Positions 9,151 through 17,072 of a stretch of 64,000 nucleotides of DNA are shown here, one piece after another. Location of the stretch: assembly GCA_016192135.1 (NCBI GenBank), contig JACPUR010000035.1:124001-188000 (forward strand), given 5' to 3'. The notes under the pieces were generated by a model, which saw nothing but the letters and a program-made list of their open reading frames with translations, was not told where the DNA came from and searched no databases. Source of the stretch: Candidatus Tectomicrobia bacterium. GTDB lineage: Bacteria; UBA8248. The position numbers and the translations under genes are program-made. The number at the start of each line of letters is the position of its first letter. Positions within the stretch are counted from its first letter, which is position 1.

Positions 9151-9531
9151 TTGAGCGTGTCCGGTAAGAGCGTTCCCAGCGCAATGGGATCATGTCCCCG
9201 CGATCCCGCTTGAATCGGACACTACGATCCTTTTTGTGCCATGTCATTCTCTTGTCCGCCCCCATCCGCGGTCCAATAATTCCGCTCCTCTCGCGGATTC
9301 GCCAGACCCCCGGCGCCTGGGCCTGGCTCGTTCAAGCGGCGCTGGAGTATCCGCCGTTTTTCCGGGCGGCACTTGATTTCGGGCGAGGTTTGGACGATAA
9401 GATGGGGGGTCGCGGCCGGGATTTGCCCGCCGCGGGCTTCTTTTTCTGGCAGGAGGCCGATCGGCCATGCATCGGTGGAATCCAGTCCGAGGGAGGGCCA
9501 GGGGCGCGGCCAAGACGCCCCGACCGTCGCT

Positions 9532-9636
9532 GGCTCCCTAGGCGCCAGCGCAGGTGAGCGCCAGCCGGGCGGAAAAGCCTCGCAGCGAGGGAGGCGGCGC
9601 CGGGCGGGCCAACAGTGGATTCTCTCCCTAGGAGCC
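9532..9636 (+). promoter_or_regulatory. Possible structured leader of leuA that would sequester its ribosome-binding site
   Basis: GGCTCC(C)TAGG at 9532-9542 can pair with CCTAGGAGCC at 9627-9636: ten base pairs with one bulged C. The downstream strand contains the AGGAG Shine-Dalgarno (9630-9634) of leuA. The enclosed 84 nt can form further stems, such as CCTCG-CAG-CGAGG (9578-9590) and GGCGC/GCGCC (9541-9562), although the latter would share two bases with the closing helix. It matches no riboswitch class I recognise. CCTAGG is itself palindromic, so part of the pairing could be fortuitous. Confidence 0.35.
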
Positions 9637-9644
9637 CGTGATTC

Positions 9645-11294
9645 ATGCCGAAGCGCACTGTCGTCTCTCAAGCGGCCCCGAAAGGCCCGGCCGCCTCGAT
9701 TCCCCGCGTACGCATCTTCGACACCACCCTCCGGGACGGCGAGCAGTCCCCCGGCTGCAGCATGGACCGCTTCCAGAAGGTCCAGATGGCTCTCCAGCTC
9801 GAGAAGCTGGGGGTGGACATCATCGAGGCCGGCTTCCCCATCGCGTCGAACGATGAGTTCGAGGCCGTGCGGGACGTGGCCAAGGCGGTCAAGCGGCCCA
9901 TCGTGGCCGGCCTCTCCCGCTCCTCTCGCGGGGACATCGACCGGTGCTGGGACGCCGTCCGCCACGCGCGGCGGCCGCGCATCCACACCTTCATCGCCAC
10001 CTCCGACATCCACCTCAAGTACAAGCTCAAGATGACGCGGCAGGACCTCCTGAAGGAGATCGCCGCCTCGGTGCGGTACGCCCGGAAGCTCTGCCGCGAC
10101 ATCGAGTGGAGCGCCGAGGACGCCACCCGGTCGGACTGGGACTTCCTCGCCGAGGCCGTCAAGGTCGCCATCGCCGAGGGCGCCACGACCATCAATCTGC
10201 CCGACACGGTGGGCTACATCGTCCCGAGCGAGTTCCGCCGCTTCTGGGAGCACATCTTCGAGAAGGTCCCGGCCTACGAGGACGTCGTCTTCAGCGCCCA
10301 CTGCCACAACGACCTGGGCCTGGCCGTGGCCAACAGCCTGATGGCCGTGGAGTGCGGCGTGCGCCAGGTCGAGTGCACCGTCAACGGCATCGGGGAGCGG
10401 GCCGGGAACGCCTCGCTCGAGGAGGTCGTGATGGCGCTCCACACGCGCGAGGACGCGCTGCCCTTCACCACGAACATCCGCACGCGGGAGATCTACCCGG
10501 CGAGCCGCCTCCTCACCTCGATGACGGGCATCCCCGTCCAGCCGAACAAGGCCGTCGTGGGCAAGAACGCCTTCGCCCACGAGGCGGGCATCCACCAGCA
10601 CGGCGTCCTCTCCAAGGCCATCACCTACGAGATCATGACGCCCAAGTCGGTGGGCCGGCCCTCCAACTCGCTCGTGCTCGGGAAGCACTCGGGCCGGGCC
10701 GGGCTGCGCAACCGCTACGCGCAGCTCGGCTTCAAGATGACGAAGGACGAGGTCTCGGCCATCTACCCGCGCTTCATCGACCTGGCGGACAAGAAGCGCG
10801 AGGTCTACGACGAGGACCTCATCGCCCTCCTGCAGGAGGAGCGGGCGGGCCAGGCCGGCAGCTCCTACCAACTCGAGTTCCTCCAGGTGACGAGCTCCAC
10901 GGGCACCCAGCCGGCGGCGACGGCCATGGTCCGCATCCGGGAGGGCGACACGGTGCACTCCGAAGTGGGCCGAGGGAACGGCCCCGTGGACGCGGCGGTC
11001 TACGCCATCCTGCGCATCACGGGGGCCAAGTGCCGGCTCACGGACTTCGCGGTGCACTCCGTCACCCGGGGGCGCGACGCCATGGCCGAGGCGAACCTGA
11101 CGGTGGAGTTCGAAGACGGGATTCAGCTCGCGGGCCACGCGGCGAGCCCCGACACCGTCGAGGCGGGGGCCAAGGCCTTCCTCAACGCCGTGAACAAGCA
11201 CCGCCTCACCCAGAGCCTGAAGCAGAACGGCCCGAAGGGGAAGGGCAGGAAGAAGAAGAACGGCCGCGCGAAGGAGGAACTGAAAGGCATCTGA
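9645..11294 (+). CDS. leuA: 2-isopropylmalate synthase
   Basis: LeuA condenses acetyl-CoA with 2-oxoisovalerate in the first committed step of leucine synthesis. The 549-residue protein has the HMGL-type TIM barrel signature [12 protein letters not shown] near residue 26. It also shows the metal-site motif [22 protein letters not shown] and the C-terminal LeuA allosteric domain ([21 protein letters not shown]). The length is near the full-size LeuA type with a regulatory domain, so leucine feedback inhibition is likely. The tail is Lys/Arg-rich. ATG 9645 has AGGAG 10 nt upstream. A strong intrinsic terminator follows. Confidence 0.94.
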   Translation: MPKRTVVSQAAPKGPAASIPRVRIFDTTLRDGEQSPGCSMDRFQKVQMALQLEKLGVDIIEAGFPIASNDEFEAVRDVAKAVKRPIVAGLSRSSRGDIDRCWDAVRHARRPRIHTFIATSDIHLKYKLKMTRQDLLKEIAASVRYARKLCRDIEWSAEDATRSDWDFLAEAVKVAIAEGATTINLPDTVGYIVPSEFRRFWEHIFEKVPAYEDVVFSAHCHNDLGLAVANSLMAVECGVRQVECTVNGIGERAGNASLEEVVMALHTREDALPFTTNIRTREIYPASRLLTSMTGIPVQPNKAVVGKNAFAHEAGIHQHGVLSKAITYEIMTPKSVGRPSNSLVLGKHSGRAGLRNRYAQLGFKMTKDEVSAIYPRFIDLADKKREVYDEDLIALLQEERAGQAGSSYQLEFLQVTSSTGTQPAATAMVRIREGDTVHSEVGRGNGPVDAAVYAILRITGAKCRLTDFAVHSVTRGRDAMAEANLTVEFEDGIQLAGHAASPDTVEAGAKAFLNAVNKHRLTQSLKQNGPKGKGRKKKNGRAKEELKGI

Positions 11295-11315
11295 CGCGCA
11301 AGGCGCGAGTCGCGG

Positions 11316-11344
11316 GCGGGGCCCTTCGGGGCCCCGCTTTTTTT
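11316..11344 (+). terminator. Intrinsic terminator after leuA
   Basis: GCGGGGCCC (11316-11324), a TTCG tetraloop and GGGCCCCGC (11329-11337) form a perfect 9-bp stem, followed by seven T residues. It lies 22 bp after the leuA stop and separates leuA from the transporter operon. Confidence 0.93.
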
Positions 11345-11559
11345 CCTGCGCCGCGCGGATGCCCGCTGGGCCGTAGCGTATCCCTTTCTCGTTGCCTTTC
11401 GTCGCCAATTGTGGTTAATTGCATCCATTAGTCGTTTCTTTGTGCAAACGAAGGGAGGCGCTCTTTCCCCGGGGGGCCTTTCCTGCGCGGCTTTTCCCGA
11501 ACTCCGCCGTTTTTTCCCGGGCGGTGGCCCACGTTGCCAAATCGAGGGAGGGGCAAAGC

Positions 11560-12834
11560 ATGAAGCACACCGGAAAATTCTGGTTCGGAGGATGGGCGCT
11601 GGCCGTCTGGTTCGCCGCCGCCTCTCTCCTGGCGGGTTTCCCGACGGCCGCCCAGGCCGCCGAGAAGCCCATCAAGATCGGCTTCAGCATGGCGCTGACT
11701 GGCGGCCTCGCCGCGGGGGGGAAGGCGGCCCTTCTGGCCATGCAGATTTGGGCCGAAGACGTGAACAAGAAGGGCGGGCTGCTGGGGCGGCCCGTTGAGT
11801 TGGTGTTCTACGATGACCAGACCAAGCCCGCGAACGTGCCCACGATCTACACGAAGCTCCTCGACGTGGACAAGGTGGATTTCGTGGTTTCACCCTATGG
11901 CACCAACATGACCGCTCCGGCCATGCCCATCGTGATGGAGCGCAAGCTTACGTTCATATCCCTCTTCGCCCTCGCCATCAATGAGAAGTTCAACTACCCC
12001 TATTATTTCGGAAGCATGCCGACGGGCCCGAAACCTTACGATGACTGGTCCACGGGTTTCTTTGAAGTCGCTGCCGCGCAGAACCCCAAGCCCCGGACGG
12101 TCGCCCTCGTCGGCGCGGACGCCGAGTATCCTGTGAACGCCCTCACTGGCGCCCGGAAGAACATCCAGAAGCATGGCTTCCGGATCGTCTATGACAAGCG
12201 TTATCCCCCGGCCACGACGGACTACACCCCCATCGCCCGCGCCATCAAGGCGGTCAACCCGGACATCGTCTACGTAGCCTCCTATCCCCCCGATACGGTG
12301 GGCATGATCAAGGCCTCCAAAGAGGTCAACCTCAAGCCCAAGATCTTTGGAGGGGGCATGGTGGGGCTTCAGTTCACCCCCATTCAGCAGAATCTCGGGG
12401 TTGCGCTGAACGGGATAGTGAACTACCACACCTGGGTGCCCGAGCCGACCCTGATGTTTCCCGGCATCGGAGATTTCTTCAAGAAGTACAAGCCCAGGGC
12501 TGTCGCCGAGAAGCTCGATCCTTTAGGCTACTATCTTCCGCCGTTGGCCTACGCCTACCTGGAGGTTCTGGCCCAGGCCATCGAGGCCACGAAGAGCCTG
12601 GATCAGAAGATGGTCGGGGAGTACATCCGCAAGACCGAGTTCAGCACGATCGCGGGCAAGATTAAGTTCGCCACCAACGGCGAGTGGGCGAAATCCCGCA
12701 TGCTCATGACCCAGTTCCAAAACATCAAGAGCGGCGATTTGGAGGAGTTCAGCAAGCCGGGCAAGATGGTGGTGCTTTCTCCCGAGGAGTTCAAGTCCGG
12801 GAAGCTGATCTATCCGTTCCAGGGCTGGAAGTAG
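11560..12834 (+). CDS. Branched-chain amino acid ABC transporter, periplasmic substrate-binding protein (LivK type)
   Basis: A 424-residue periplasmic type-I binding protein. A signal peptide is clear (basic MKHTGK, hydrophobic core, cleavage near AQA-AEK at about residue 34). The mature part opens IKIGFSMALTGGLAAGGKAALLAMQIWAEDVNKKGGLLGRPVELV, the standard LivK start. ATG 11560 is preceded by GAGGGAGGGGCAAAGC. The longer frame from 11419 has no leader features. It heads the livK-H-M-G-F order, and an inverted repeat in the 72-bp gap to the permease suggests higher expression of the binder. The ligand could be an amino acid, amide or urea. Confidence 0.92.
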   Translation: MKHTGKFWFGGWALAVWFAAASLLAGFPTAAQAAEKPIKIGFSMALTGGLAAGGKAALLAMQIWAEDVNKKGGLLGRPVELVFYDDQTKPANVPTIYTKLLDVDKVDFVVSPYGTNMTAPAMPIVMERKLTFISLFALAINEKFNYPYYFGSMPTGPKPYDDWSTGFFEVAAAQNPKPRTVALVGADAEYPVNALTGARKNIQKHGFRIVYDKRYPPATTDYTPIARAIKAVNPDIVYVASYPPDTVGMIKASKEVNLKPKIFGGGMVGLQFTPIQQNLGVALNGIVNYHTWVPEPTLMFPGIGDFFKKYKPRAVAEKLDPLGYYLPPLAYAYLEVLAQAIEATKSLDQKMVGEYIRKTEFSTIAGKIKFATNGEWAKSRMLMTQFQNIKSGDLEEFSKPGKMVVLSPEEFKSGKLIYPFQGWK

Positions 12835-12852
12835 CTTTTCCTTCGCGGCAAG

Positions 12853-12892
12853 GGACAAGGGCCGTGCCTTCCTGAGGTGCGCGCCCTTGTCC
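12853..12892 (+). terminator. Stem-loop between binding-protein and permease genes (partial terminator or mRNA stabiliser)
   Basis: GGACAAGGGC (12853-12862) and GCCCTTGTCC (12883-12892) are exact inverted repeats with a 20-nt loop, followed by TTTGTTG. Such hairpins after a binding-protein gene commonly protect its mRNA or attenuate read-through, raising binder over permease. Confidence 0.6.
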
Positions 12893-12906
12893 TTTGTTGA
12901 GAAAGG

Positions 12907-13785
12907 ATGGGCTCGAAATTCATGGAATTGTTGCTGAACGCCGTCAAGGATGGGTTGCTGCTGGGGGGTTTTTACGGCGCTATCAGCGTGGGGCTTACGA
13001 TCTCCTTTGGCCTCCTGGATGTGGTCAACATCGCGCATCCGATATTCATTATTCTGGGTTCTTACATCGCCTACGTTCTGAACTCGACTTGGGGGGTTGA
13101 CCCTCTTCTTGCGGGCCTCTTGCCCGCTCCTCTCTTCTATTGGCTCGGGGTGGCGGTCTACCGCGTCTACTACAGGAGCTTCGAGAGGAGGGGCGAGGAG
13201 TCCCTGCGGGGGCTGGTGTTCTTCTTCGGTATTCTGTTTCTCATCGAGGTGAGCCTCATCATCACCTACGGGGTGGACTACCGGCTGGTGAGCGCGGGTT
13301 ACATCGGGCGATCCTTGGATTTGGGGGGCTTGAGCTTCGCCTATCGCCTGCTCGTCCCCTTCCTCGCGGGTTCCCTGCTGACGCTGGCTCTTTTCCTGTT
13401 CCTCACCAGGACCTTCTACGGAAAGGCCATCATGGGGGTCTCTCAGGACCGTTTCGCCCTTCAGCTCATGGGGGCTGACCCCGTCAAGATCAAGACCATC
13501 GCCTTCGGCCTGAGCATCGCCACAACGAGCCTGGCCGGCGCCCTGCTCATCATAATCGGCCCCGTCGAGCCTTCTGTGGGAAGGGTGTACATCGGGCGGG
13601 TGTTCGCCGTCGTCGTTTTGGGGGGGATGGGGAGCGTGGGGGGGACCTTGGTCGCCGCCATCATCGTCGGTGTGGCGGAGAGCTTGACCTCCATCTTCGT
13701 GGGGCCCGCTTGGTCGGAGGCCGTCTCTTTCGCGCTGCTTCTGCTTGCCCTGGCGGTGAGGCCTTCCGGCCTCTTCGGAAGATAG
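12907..13785 (+). CDS. livH: Branched-chain amino acid ABC transporter permease LivH
   Basis: A 292-residue inner-membrane permease of the LivH type with about eight hydrophobic segments. It has the family start LLNAVKDGLLLGGFYGAISVGLTISFGLLDVVNIAHPIF. The cytoplasmic loop that contacts the ATPase is also present (GKAIMGVSQDRFALQLMGADPVKIKTIAFGLS). ATG 12907 follows GAGAAAGG. The next gene, livM, starts 2 bp after its stop. With LivM it forms the transport channel for the upstream periplasmic binder. Confidence 0.92.
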   Translation: MGSKFMELLLNAVKDGLLLGGFYGAISVGLTISFGLLDVVNIAHPIFIILGSYIAYVLNSTWGVDPLLAGLLPAPLFYWLGVAVYRVYYRSFERRGEESLRGLVFFFGILFLIEVSLIITYGVDYRLVSAGYIGRSLDLGGLSFAYRLLVPFLAGSLLTLALFLFLTRTFYGKAIMGVSQDRFALQLMGADPVKIKTIAFGLSIATTSLAGALLIIIGPVEPSVGRVYIGRVFAVVVLGGMGSVGGTLVAAIIVGVAESLTSIFVGPAWSEAVSFALLLLALAVRPSGLFGR

Positions 13786-13787
13786 CC

Positions 13788-14738
13788 TTGAAGCGCTGGG
13801 TTTGGCCTGTTTTGGTAGCGACAGCACTCATGCTGGCGACCTTGCTGTCGCAAAGGTTCATCCGGAATCAGTATTTCTTCTTCGCGGGCTACGTCATTCT
13901 GCAATACGTTATCCTCGCCACCGCCTGGAACATATTGGGCGGCTACACCGGCTATGTGAATTTCGGGACGTCGGCCTTCTTCGCCCTGGGTGCCTACTCG
14001 GCGGCGATTCTGATCAACAAGCTGGGCGTTTCCCACTTCCTGGCCCTCGTCGTCGCGGGAGGGCTGATCTCCGGGCTCCTGGGGCTGGGCATCGGATACC
14101 TGACGCTCCGCCTGAGAGGGGTGTTTTTCTCGATCGCCACCTTGGCCCTCGCCGTCGTTTTGCAGACGGCCATCATCAATTGGGATTATGTCGGAGGAGC
14201 GCGGGGGATCTATGTTCTGCGGCCGAAGGAAGCTCCCTTCTTCGGGCATTACGTGGAGTTTCTCTTCATCATGATGGTGCTCCTCTCCTTGGTTTCCGTC
14301 GGGGTGGCCTGGTGGATCGAGAATTCCTGGGTCGGACGGGGGCTCGCCGCGATCCGGGACAACGAGGAGGCGGCCGAGTGCATGGGAGTTCCCATCCTCA
14401 AGCTCAAACTCTTCGCCACCACCGTGAGCGGGATTCTCATGGGCGTTGCGGGGGCCCCCTTCCCCTACTACATCACCTACCTGGAGCCTTCCTCGGCCTT
14501 CAACCTGGACTACGCCGTGAACAGCCTGGCCATGCCCATGATCGGCGGGACGACGACCTGGATCGGGCCCGTGATCGGGGCGGTCCTCTTGGGGACGGCC
14601 CAGCAGCTGGCCACGGTGACCATTTCCTCGCATTTGAACCTTCTTCTGGTGGGGGTGATTCTCGTGGCCTTCGTCGTGTTGGCGCCTGAGGGAATCGTCG
14701 GCCTTGTGCAGCGGCTCAGGAGGAGGAAGCTTTCCTGA
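13788..14738 (+). CDS. livM: Branched-chain amino acid ABC transporter permease LivM
   Basis: A 316-residue permease of the LivM type. Hallmarks are ATAWNILGGYTGYVNFGTSAFFALGAY near the N-terminus and GRGLAAIRDNEEAAECMGVPILKLKLFATTVSG, the loop that contacts the ATPase. TTG 13788 is chosen. It follows GGAAG by 8 nt and immediately precedes the first membrane segment, whereas the earlier in-frame codons overlap livH. Its stop overlaps the livG ATG (TGATG). Confidence 0.9.
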   Translation: MKRWVWPVLVATALMLATLLSQRFIRNQYFFFAGYVILQYVILATAWNILGGYTGYVNFGTSAFFALGAYSAAILINKLGVSHFLALVVAGGLISGLLGLGIGYLTLRLRGVFFSIATLALAVVLQTAIINWDYVGGARGIYVLRPKEAPFFGHYVEFLFIMMVLLSLVSVGVAWWIENSWVGRGLAAIRDNEEAAECMGVPILKLKLFATTVSGILMGVAGAPFPYYITYLEPSSAFNLDYAVNSLAMPMIGGTTTWIGPVIGAVLLGTAQQLATVTISSHLNLLLVGVILVAFVVLAPEGIVGLVQRLRRRKLS

Positions 14739-15457
14739 TGGCGGAAGCCCTGCTGGAAGTCCAAGGCGTGGTCAAGCGCTTCGGGGGCTTCACCGCCCTG
14801 AACGGCGTCTCCTTCGAGGTGAGGGAGGGCGAGCGCTTCGGCCTCATCGGGCCGAACGGATCGGGCAAGACCACCCTCATCAACTGCATCTCGGGGGCGC
14901 TCCGCAACGACGACGGGCGGATCCTCTTCCGCGGGATCGACATCACCAGGACACCCGCGTACCGGCGGACCCGGCTGGGGATCGCGCGGAGCTTCCAGAT
15001 CCCCCGGCCATTCTCCAGCATGACGGTGGCGGAGAACCTCTGCATCCCGCTCGAGTACGCCGCCGGCGTCCGCGACGCGGACGCTCCCGGCGAGGCGCGG
15101 GAGATCCTCCGGCGCATCGGGCTCGAATCCAAGGCGGACGCGCCGACCGGCGGCCTCACCCAGATCGAGCTGCGCAAGCTCGAGCTCGCCCGCGCCATGG
15201 CGGCCCGGCCCAGCCTCCTCATCTCGGACGAGGCCATGGCGGGGCTCTCCAGCGCCGAGGTGGACGAGATCCTCGCCCTCCTCGGCCGCCTCAACGCCCA
15301 GGGAATCACCGTCATCATGATCGAGCACATCATGCGGGCGGTCATGAGCTTCTCCGAGCGAATCGTGGTGCTCGACGCGGGGGACAAGATAGCGGAGGGC
15401 ACGCCCGGGGAGATCGTGAACAACAAGGACGTGGAGAAGGCCTACCTTGGCGAATAG
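14738..15457 (+). CDS. livG: Branched-chain amino acid ABC transporter ATP-binding protein LivG
   Basis: A 239-residue ABC ATPase. Walker A is GPNGSGKT. The signature region is degenerate (LTQIELRKLELARAMA), as is usual in LivG, and Walker B is SLLISDEAMAGL followed by the H-loop IEHIM. The C-terminal KAYLGE is the typical Liv ending. At 239 residues it is slightly shorter than many LivG proteins. ATG 14738 overlaps the livM stop, and livF begins 11 bp before its own stop, so the operon is tightly coupled. Confidence 0.93.
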   Translation: MAEALLEVQGVVKRFGGFTALNGVSFEVREGERFGLIGPNGSGKTTLINCISGALRNDDGRILFRGIDITRTPAYRRTRLGIARSFQIPRPFSSMTVAENLCIPLEYAAGVRDADAPGEAREILRRIGLESKADAPTGGLTQIELRKLELARAMAARPSLLISDEAMAGLSSAEVDEILALLGRLNAQGITVIMIEHIMRAVMSFSERIVVLDAGDKIAEGTPGEIVNNKDVEKAYLGE

Positions 15458-16178
15458 GCTGGTCCTCAAGGACGTGCGGGCGGGCTACGGGTCCGTCCAG
15501 GTCCTCCACGGCGTCTCGGTGGAGGTCGCCGAGGGCGAGACGGTCGTGCTCCTCGGCACGAACGGCAACGGGAAGAGCACCCTCATTAAGTGCATCATGG
15601 GCATGGTGCGGCCGGATGCCGGGGAGATCTACCTCGAGCGCGACGGCCGGCGCATCGACCTCATCGGGAAAGCGCCGGAGGAGGTGGTGAACCTCGGCAT
15701 CACCCTCGTCCCCGAGGGGAGGCGGCTCTTCCCCAAGCTCACGGTCGAGGAGAACCTCCTCCTCGGCGCCTACCGCGCCGAGGCGCGGCGCGAGATCGGC
15801 GGCAACCTCGCCTTCTGCTACGAGGCCTTCCCCATCCTGGAGCAGCGCAAGCGCCAGCTCGCCGGGAGCATGAGCGGGGGCGAGCAGCAGATGCTCGCCG
15901 TGGCCCGGGCCCTCATGTCGGCCCCGCGCATCCTCCTGGTGGACGAGCCCTCCGTGGGCCTCGCCCCCATCTTAGTCAGCCGCGTGATCGCCAAGATCAA
16001 GGAGCTCAAGGAGCGCTACCACCTCACCGTCCTGATGGCCGAGCAGAACTTCAACCAGGCCGTCAAGATCGCCGACCGTGGCTACATCATCGTCCACGGC
16101 CAGATCGAGTTCGAGGGCAAGGACGCGGGCGAGCTCTCCGGCCACGAGCTCGTCAAGAAGTTCTACCTCGGGTTGTAG
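15447..16178 (+). CDS. livF: Branched-chain amino acid ABC transporter ATP-binding protein LivF
   Basis: A 243-residue ABC ATPase paired with LivG. It shows Walker A GTNGNGKS, the family phrase LVPEGRRLFPKLTVEENL, signature MSGGEQQMLAVARAL and Walker B ILLVDEPSVGLAP. The start is TTG 15447 inside the end of livG, an 11-bp overlap. It is the last gene of the transporter operon; a long repeat-bearing gap follows. Confidence 0.92.
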   Translation: MANRLVLKDVRAGYGSVQVLHGVSVEVAEGETVVLLGTNGNGKSTLIKCIMGMVRPDAGEIYLERDGRRIDLIGKAPEEVVNLGITLVPEGRRLFPKLTVEENLLLGAYRAEARREIGGNLAFCYEAFPILEQRKRQLAGSMSGGEQQMLAVARALMSAPRILLVDEPSVGLAPILVSRVIAKIKELKERYHLTVLMAEQNFNQAVKIADRGYIIVHGQIEFEGKDAGELSGHELVKKFYLGL

Positions 16179-16694
16179 GGCCTCCCGCGCGAACCCGTCA
16201 TCACCGTTTTTTATCGTTGAATCGCGTTGAACCGTCCCCTCGCGCGCGCCCCGAAAAATGGGGAAGTATCCGGTATTATCCGCGACTGTCCGGCACGCCC
16301 CCGCCCCGCCGCGCGCCCCCTCGCTTCGTAAAAAAAAGGCGTAATTCCCCATAATTTCCCGGAACGGGCCGGAAGGCCCCTCTCTCCCACGGCCGGCCTC
16401 CTTGTCCCCCCCCTTTGGAACACCCCCCCTTGCCAAGGGGGGCAGGGGGGGTAGCAGGAGGGGGAGGTAAAGGGGGGCGAGCGGTTTACAGCCCCCGCCC
16501 CGGGGCGCCTTCCCCCTGCCCAATCCCGAATCTAGGCTCCACCGGGAGAAAGCCCGTTACCGCAAATCGCGCCAATTTCGCGCACCTTCATGCATGGGGG
16601 GTTTTTCGATACCCCCCATCGCGCCTTTGCCGGGTCCAGGCGGACCCGGCCCTTCCCCCAAGGGGGGCGGCGCATCCTCCGCCCCCTGTTTTCC

Positions 16695-16724
16695 CGGGTC
16701 CCCAAACCGGCCTGCCGGTTTGGG
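16695..16724 (-). repeat. Interspersed palindromic repeat, AACCGGC-GGGGACCCG type, copy 1
   Basis: CCCAAACCGGC (16701-16711), CT, then the exact reverse complement GCCGGTTTGGG (16714-16724). Read on the minus strand it continues into GGGGACCCGGGAAAA. The same order (AACCGGC-AG-GCCGGTT-YGGGGACCCG) recurs on the plus strand at 25483-25516, so this is a dispersed repeat, not a chance hairpin. Confidence 0.65.
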
Positions 16725-16922
16725 AGGAGGGGGGGAGGTATTGGGGGGGTGGTGCTGGGTGAAAAGGGATGCGCCCGGCCCCCGAATGACGGATAATGGA
16801 GTGCACAAAAGCTCAAAAAAATGCTCATTTTTTGCGTGAATTTGGGGGAAAACGGCGCGTTTTTTCCAAATTCGGCCCCGTTTTTGTGCCAGCGAGGCAG
16901 GGCATGGGCGCCCTACGTTTTT

Positions 16923-17003
16923 CCCTCTCCCTCCGGGAGAGGGTAGGGTGAGGGCGCGGACGGGGGCATTCCCTCACCCCGGCCCTCTCCCAAGGGGAGA
17001 GGG
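16923..17003. repeat. Paired REP-like repeat (CCCTCTCCC / GGGTGAGGG family), copy 1
   Basis: Hairpin CCCTCTCCC-TCC-GGGAGAGGG (16923-16943) is followed by TAGGGTGAGGG. After a short spacer the same unit recurs inverted as CCCTCACCCCGG plus CCCTCTCCC-AAG-GGGAGAGGG (16983-17003). This is a two-unit inverted arrangement like a BIME. Four further related copies lie at 20228, 25454, 27512 and 34584. Confidence 0.85.
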
Positions 17004-17072
17004 GGAAGGACCAACGGACGGATTCAACCGCGCATTCCGCGTGAAGTGCCGCCCTTTCCCGGAGGCCCCGCC

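Larger units (their letters stand above)
9111..9644. other. 534-bp divergent intergenic region between the acyl-CoA operon and leuA
   Basis: No convincing gene is present; the open frames here are short, basic and lack any recognisable motif. The left end holds the 9134-9150 palindrome. GTGTCCG (9157-9163) and its reverse complement CGGACAC (9216-9222) form a wider inverted pair. The right end holds the possible leuA leader fold (9532-9636). A 24-codon frame from ATG 9468 has no Leu-codon run, so classical leucine attenuation is not supported. Confidence 0.6.
16179..17072. other. 894-bp gene-free, repeat-rich intergenic region
   Basis: No supported gene. Frames here are proline/glycine/arginine-rich artefacts of C and G runs. 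It contains a C6/G6 palindrome at about 16425-16443 (CCCCCCTTGCC facing GGGGGG). It also has a perfect 8-bp hairpin CCGGGTCC-AGGC-GGACCCGG (16630-16649), the AACCGGC repeat (16695-16724) and a paired CCCTCTCCC repeat (16923-17003). Two lower-GC stretches (about 16200-16350 and 16800-16880) carry A or T runs. It looks like a landing zone for small repeats. Confidence 0.6.

Noticed and set aside
9192-9557. 121-codon plus-strand frame in the leuA upstream gap
   Set aside because: Arg/Pro-rich with no motif and no ribosome-binding site; overlaps the leader fold. A 24-codon frame from 9468 has no leucine run, so it is not an attenuation peptide.
12523-13827. Long minus-strand frame opposite the livK-livH genes
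   Set aside because: Shadow of strongly supported plus-strand transporter genes; its protein is low-complexity and polar, as expected from reversed GC-rich coding DNA.
16415-16839. Several 60-115 codon frames on both strands in the repeat-rich gap
   Set aside because: They translate C/G-run palindromes into Pro/Gly/Arg strings that mirror each other on both strands; no start signals or homologous motifs.
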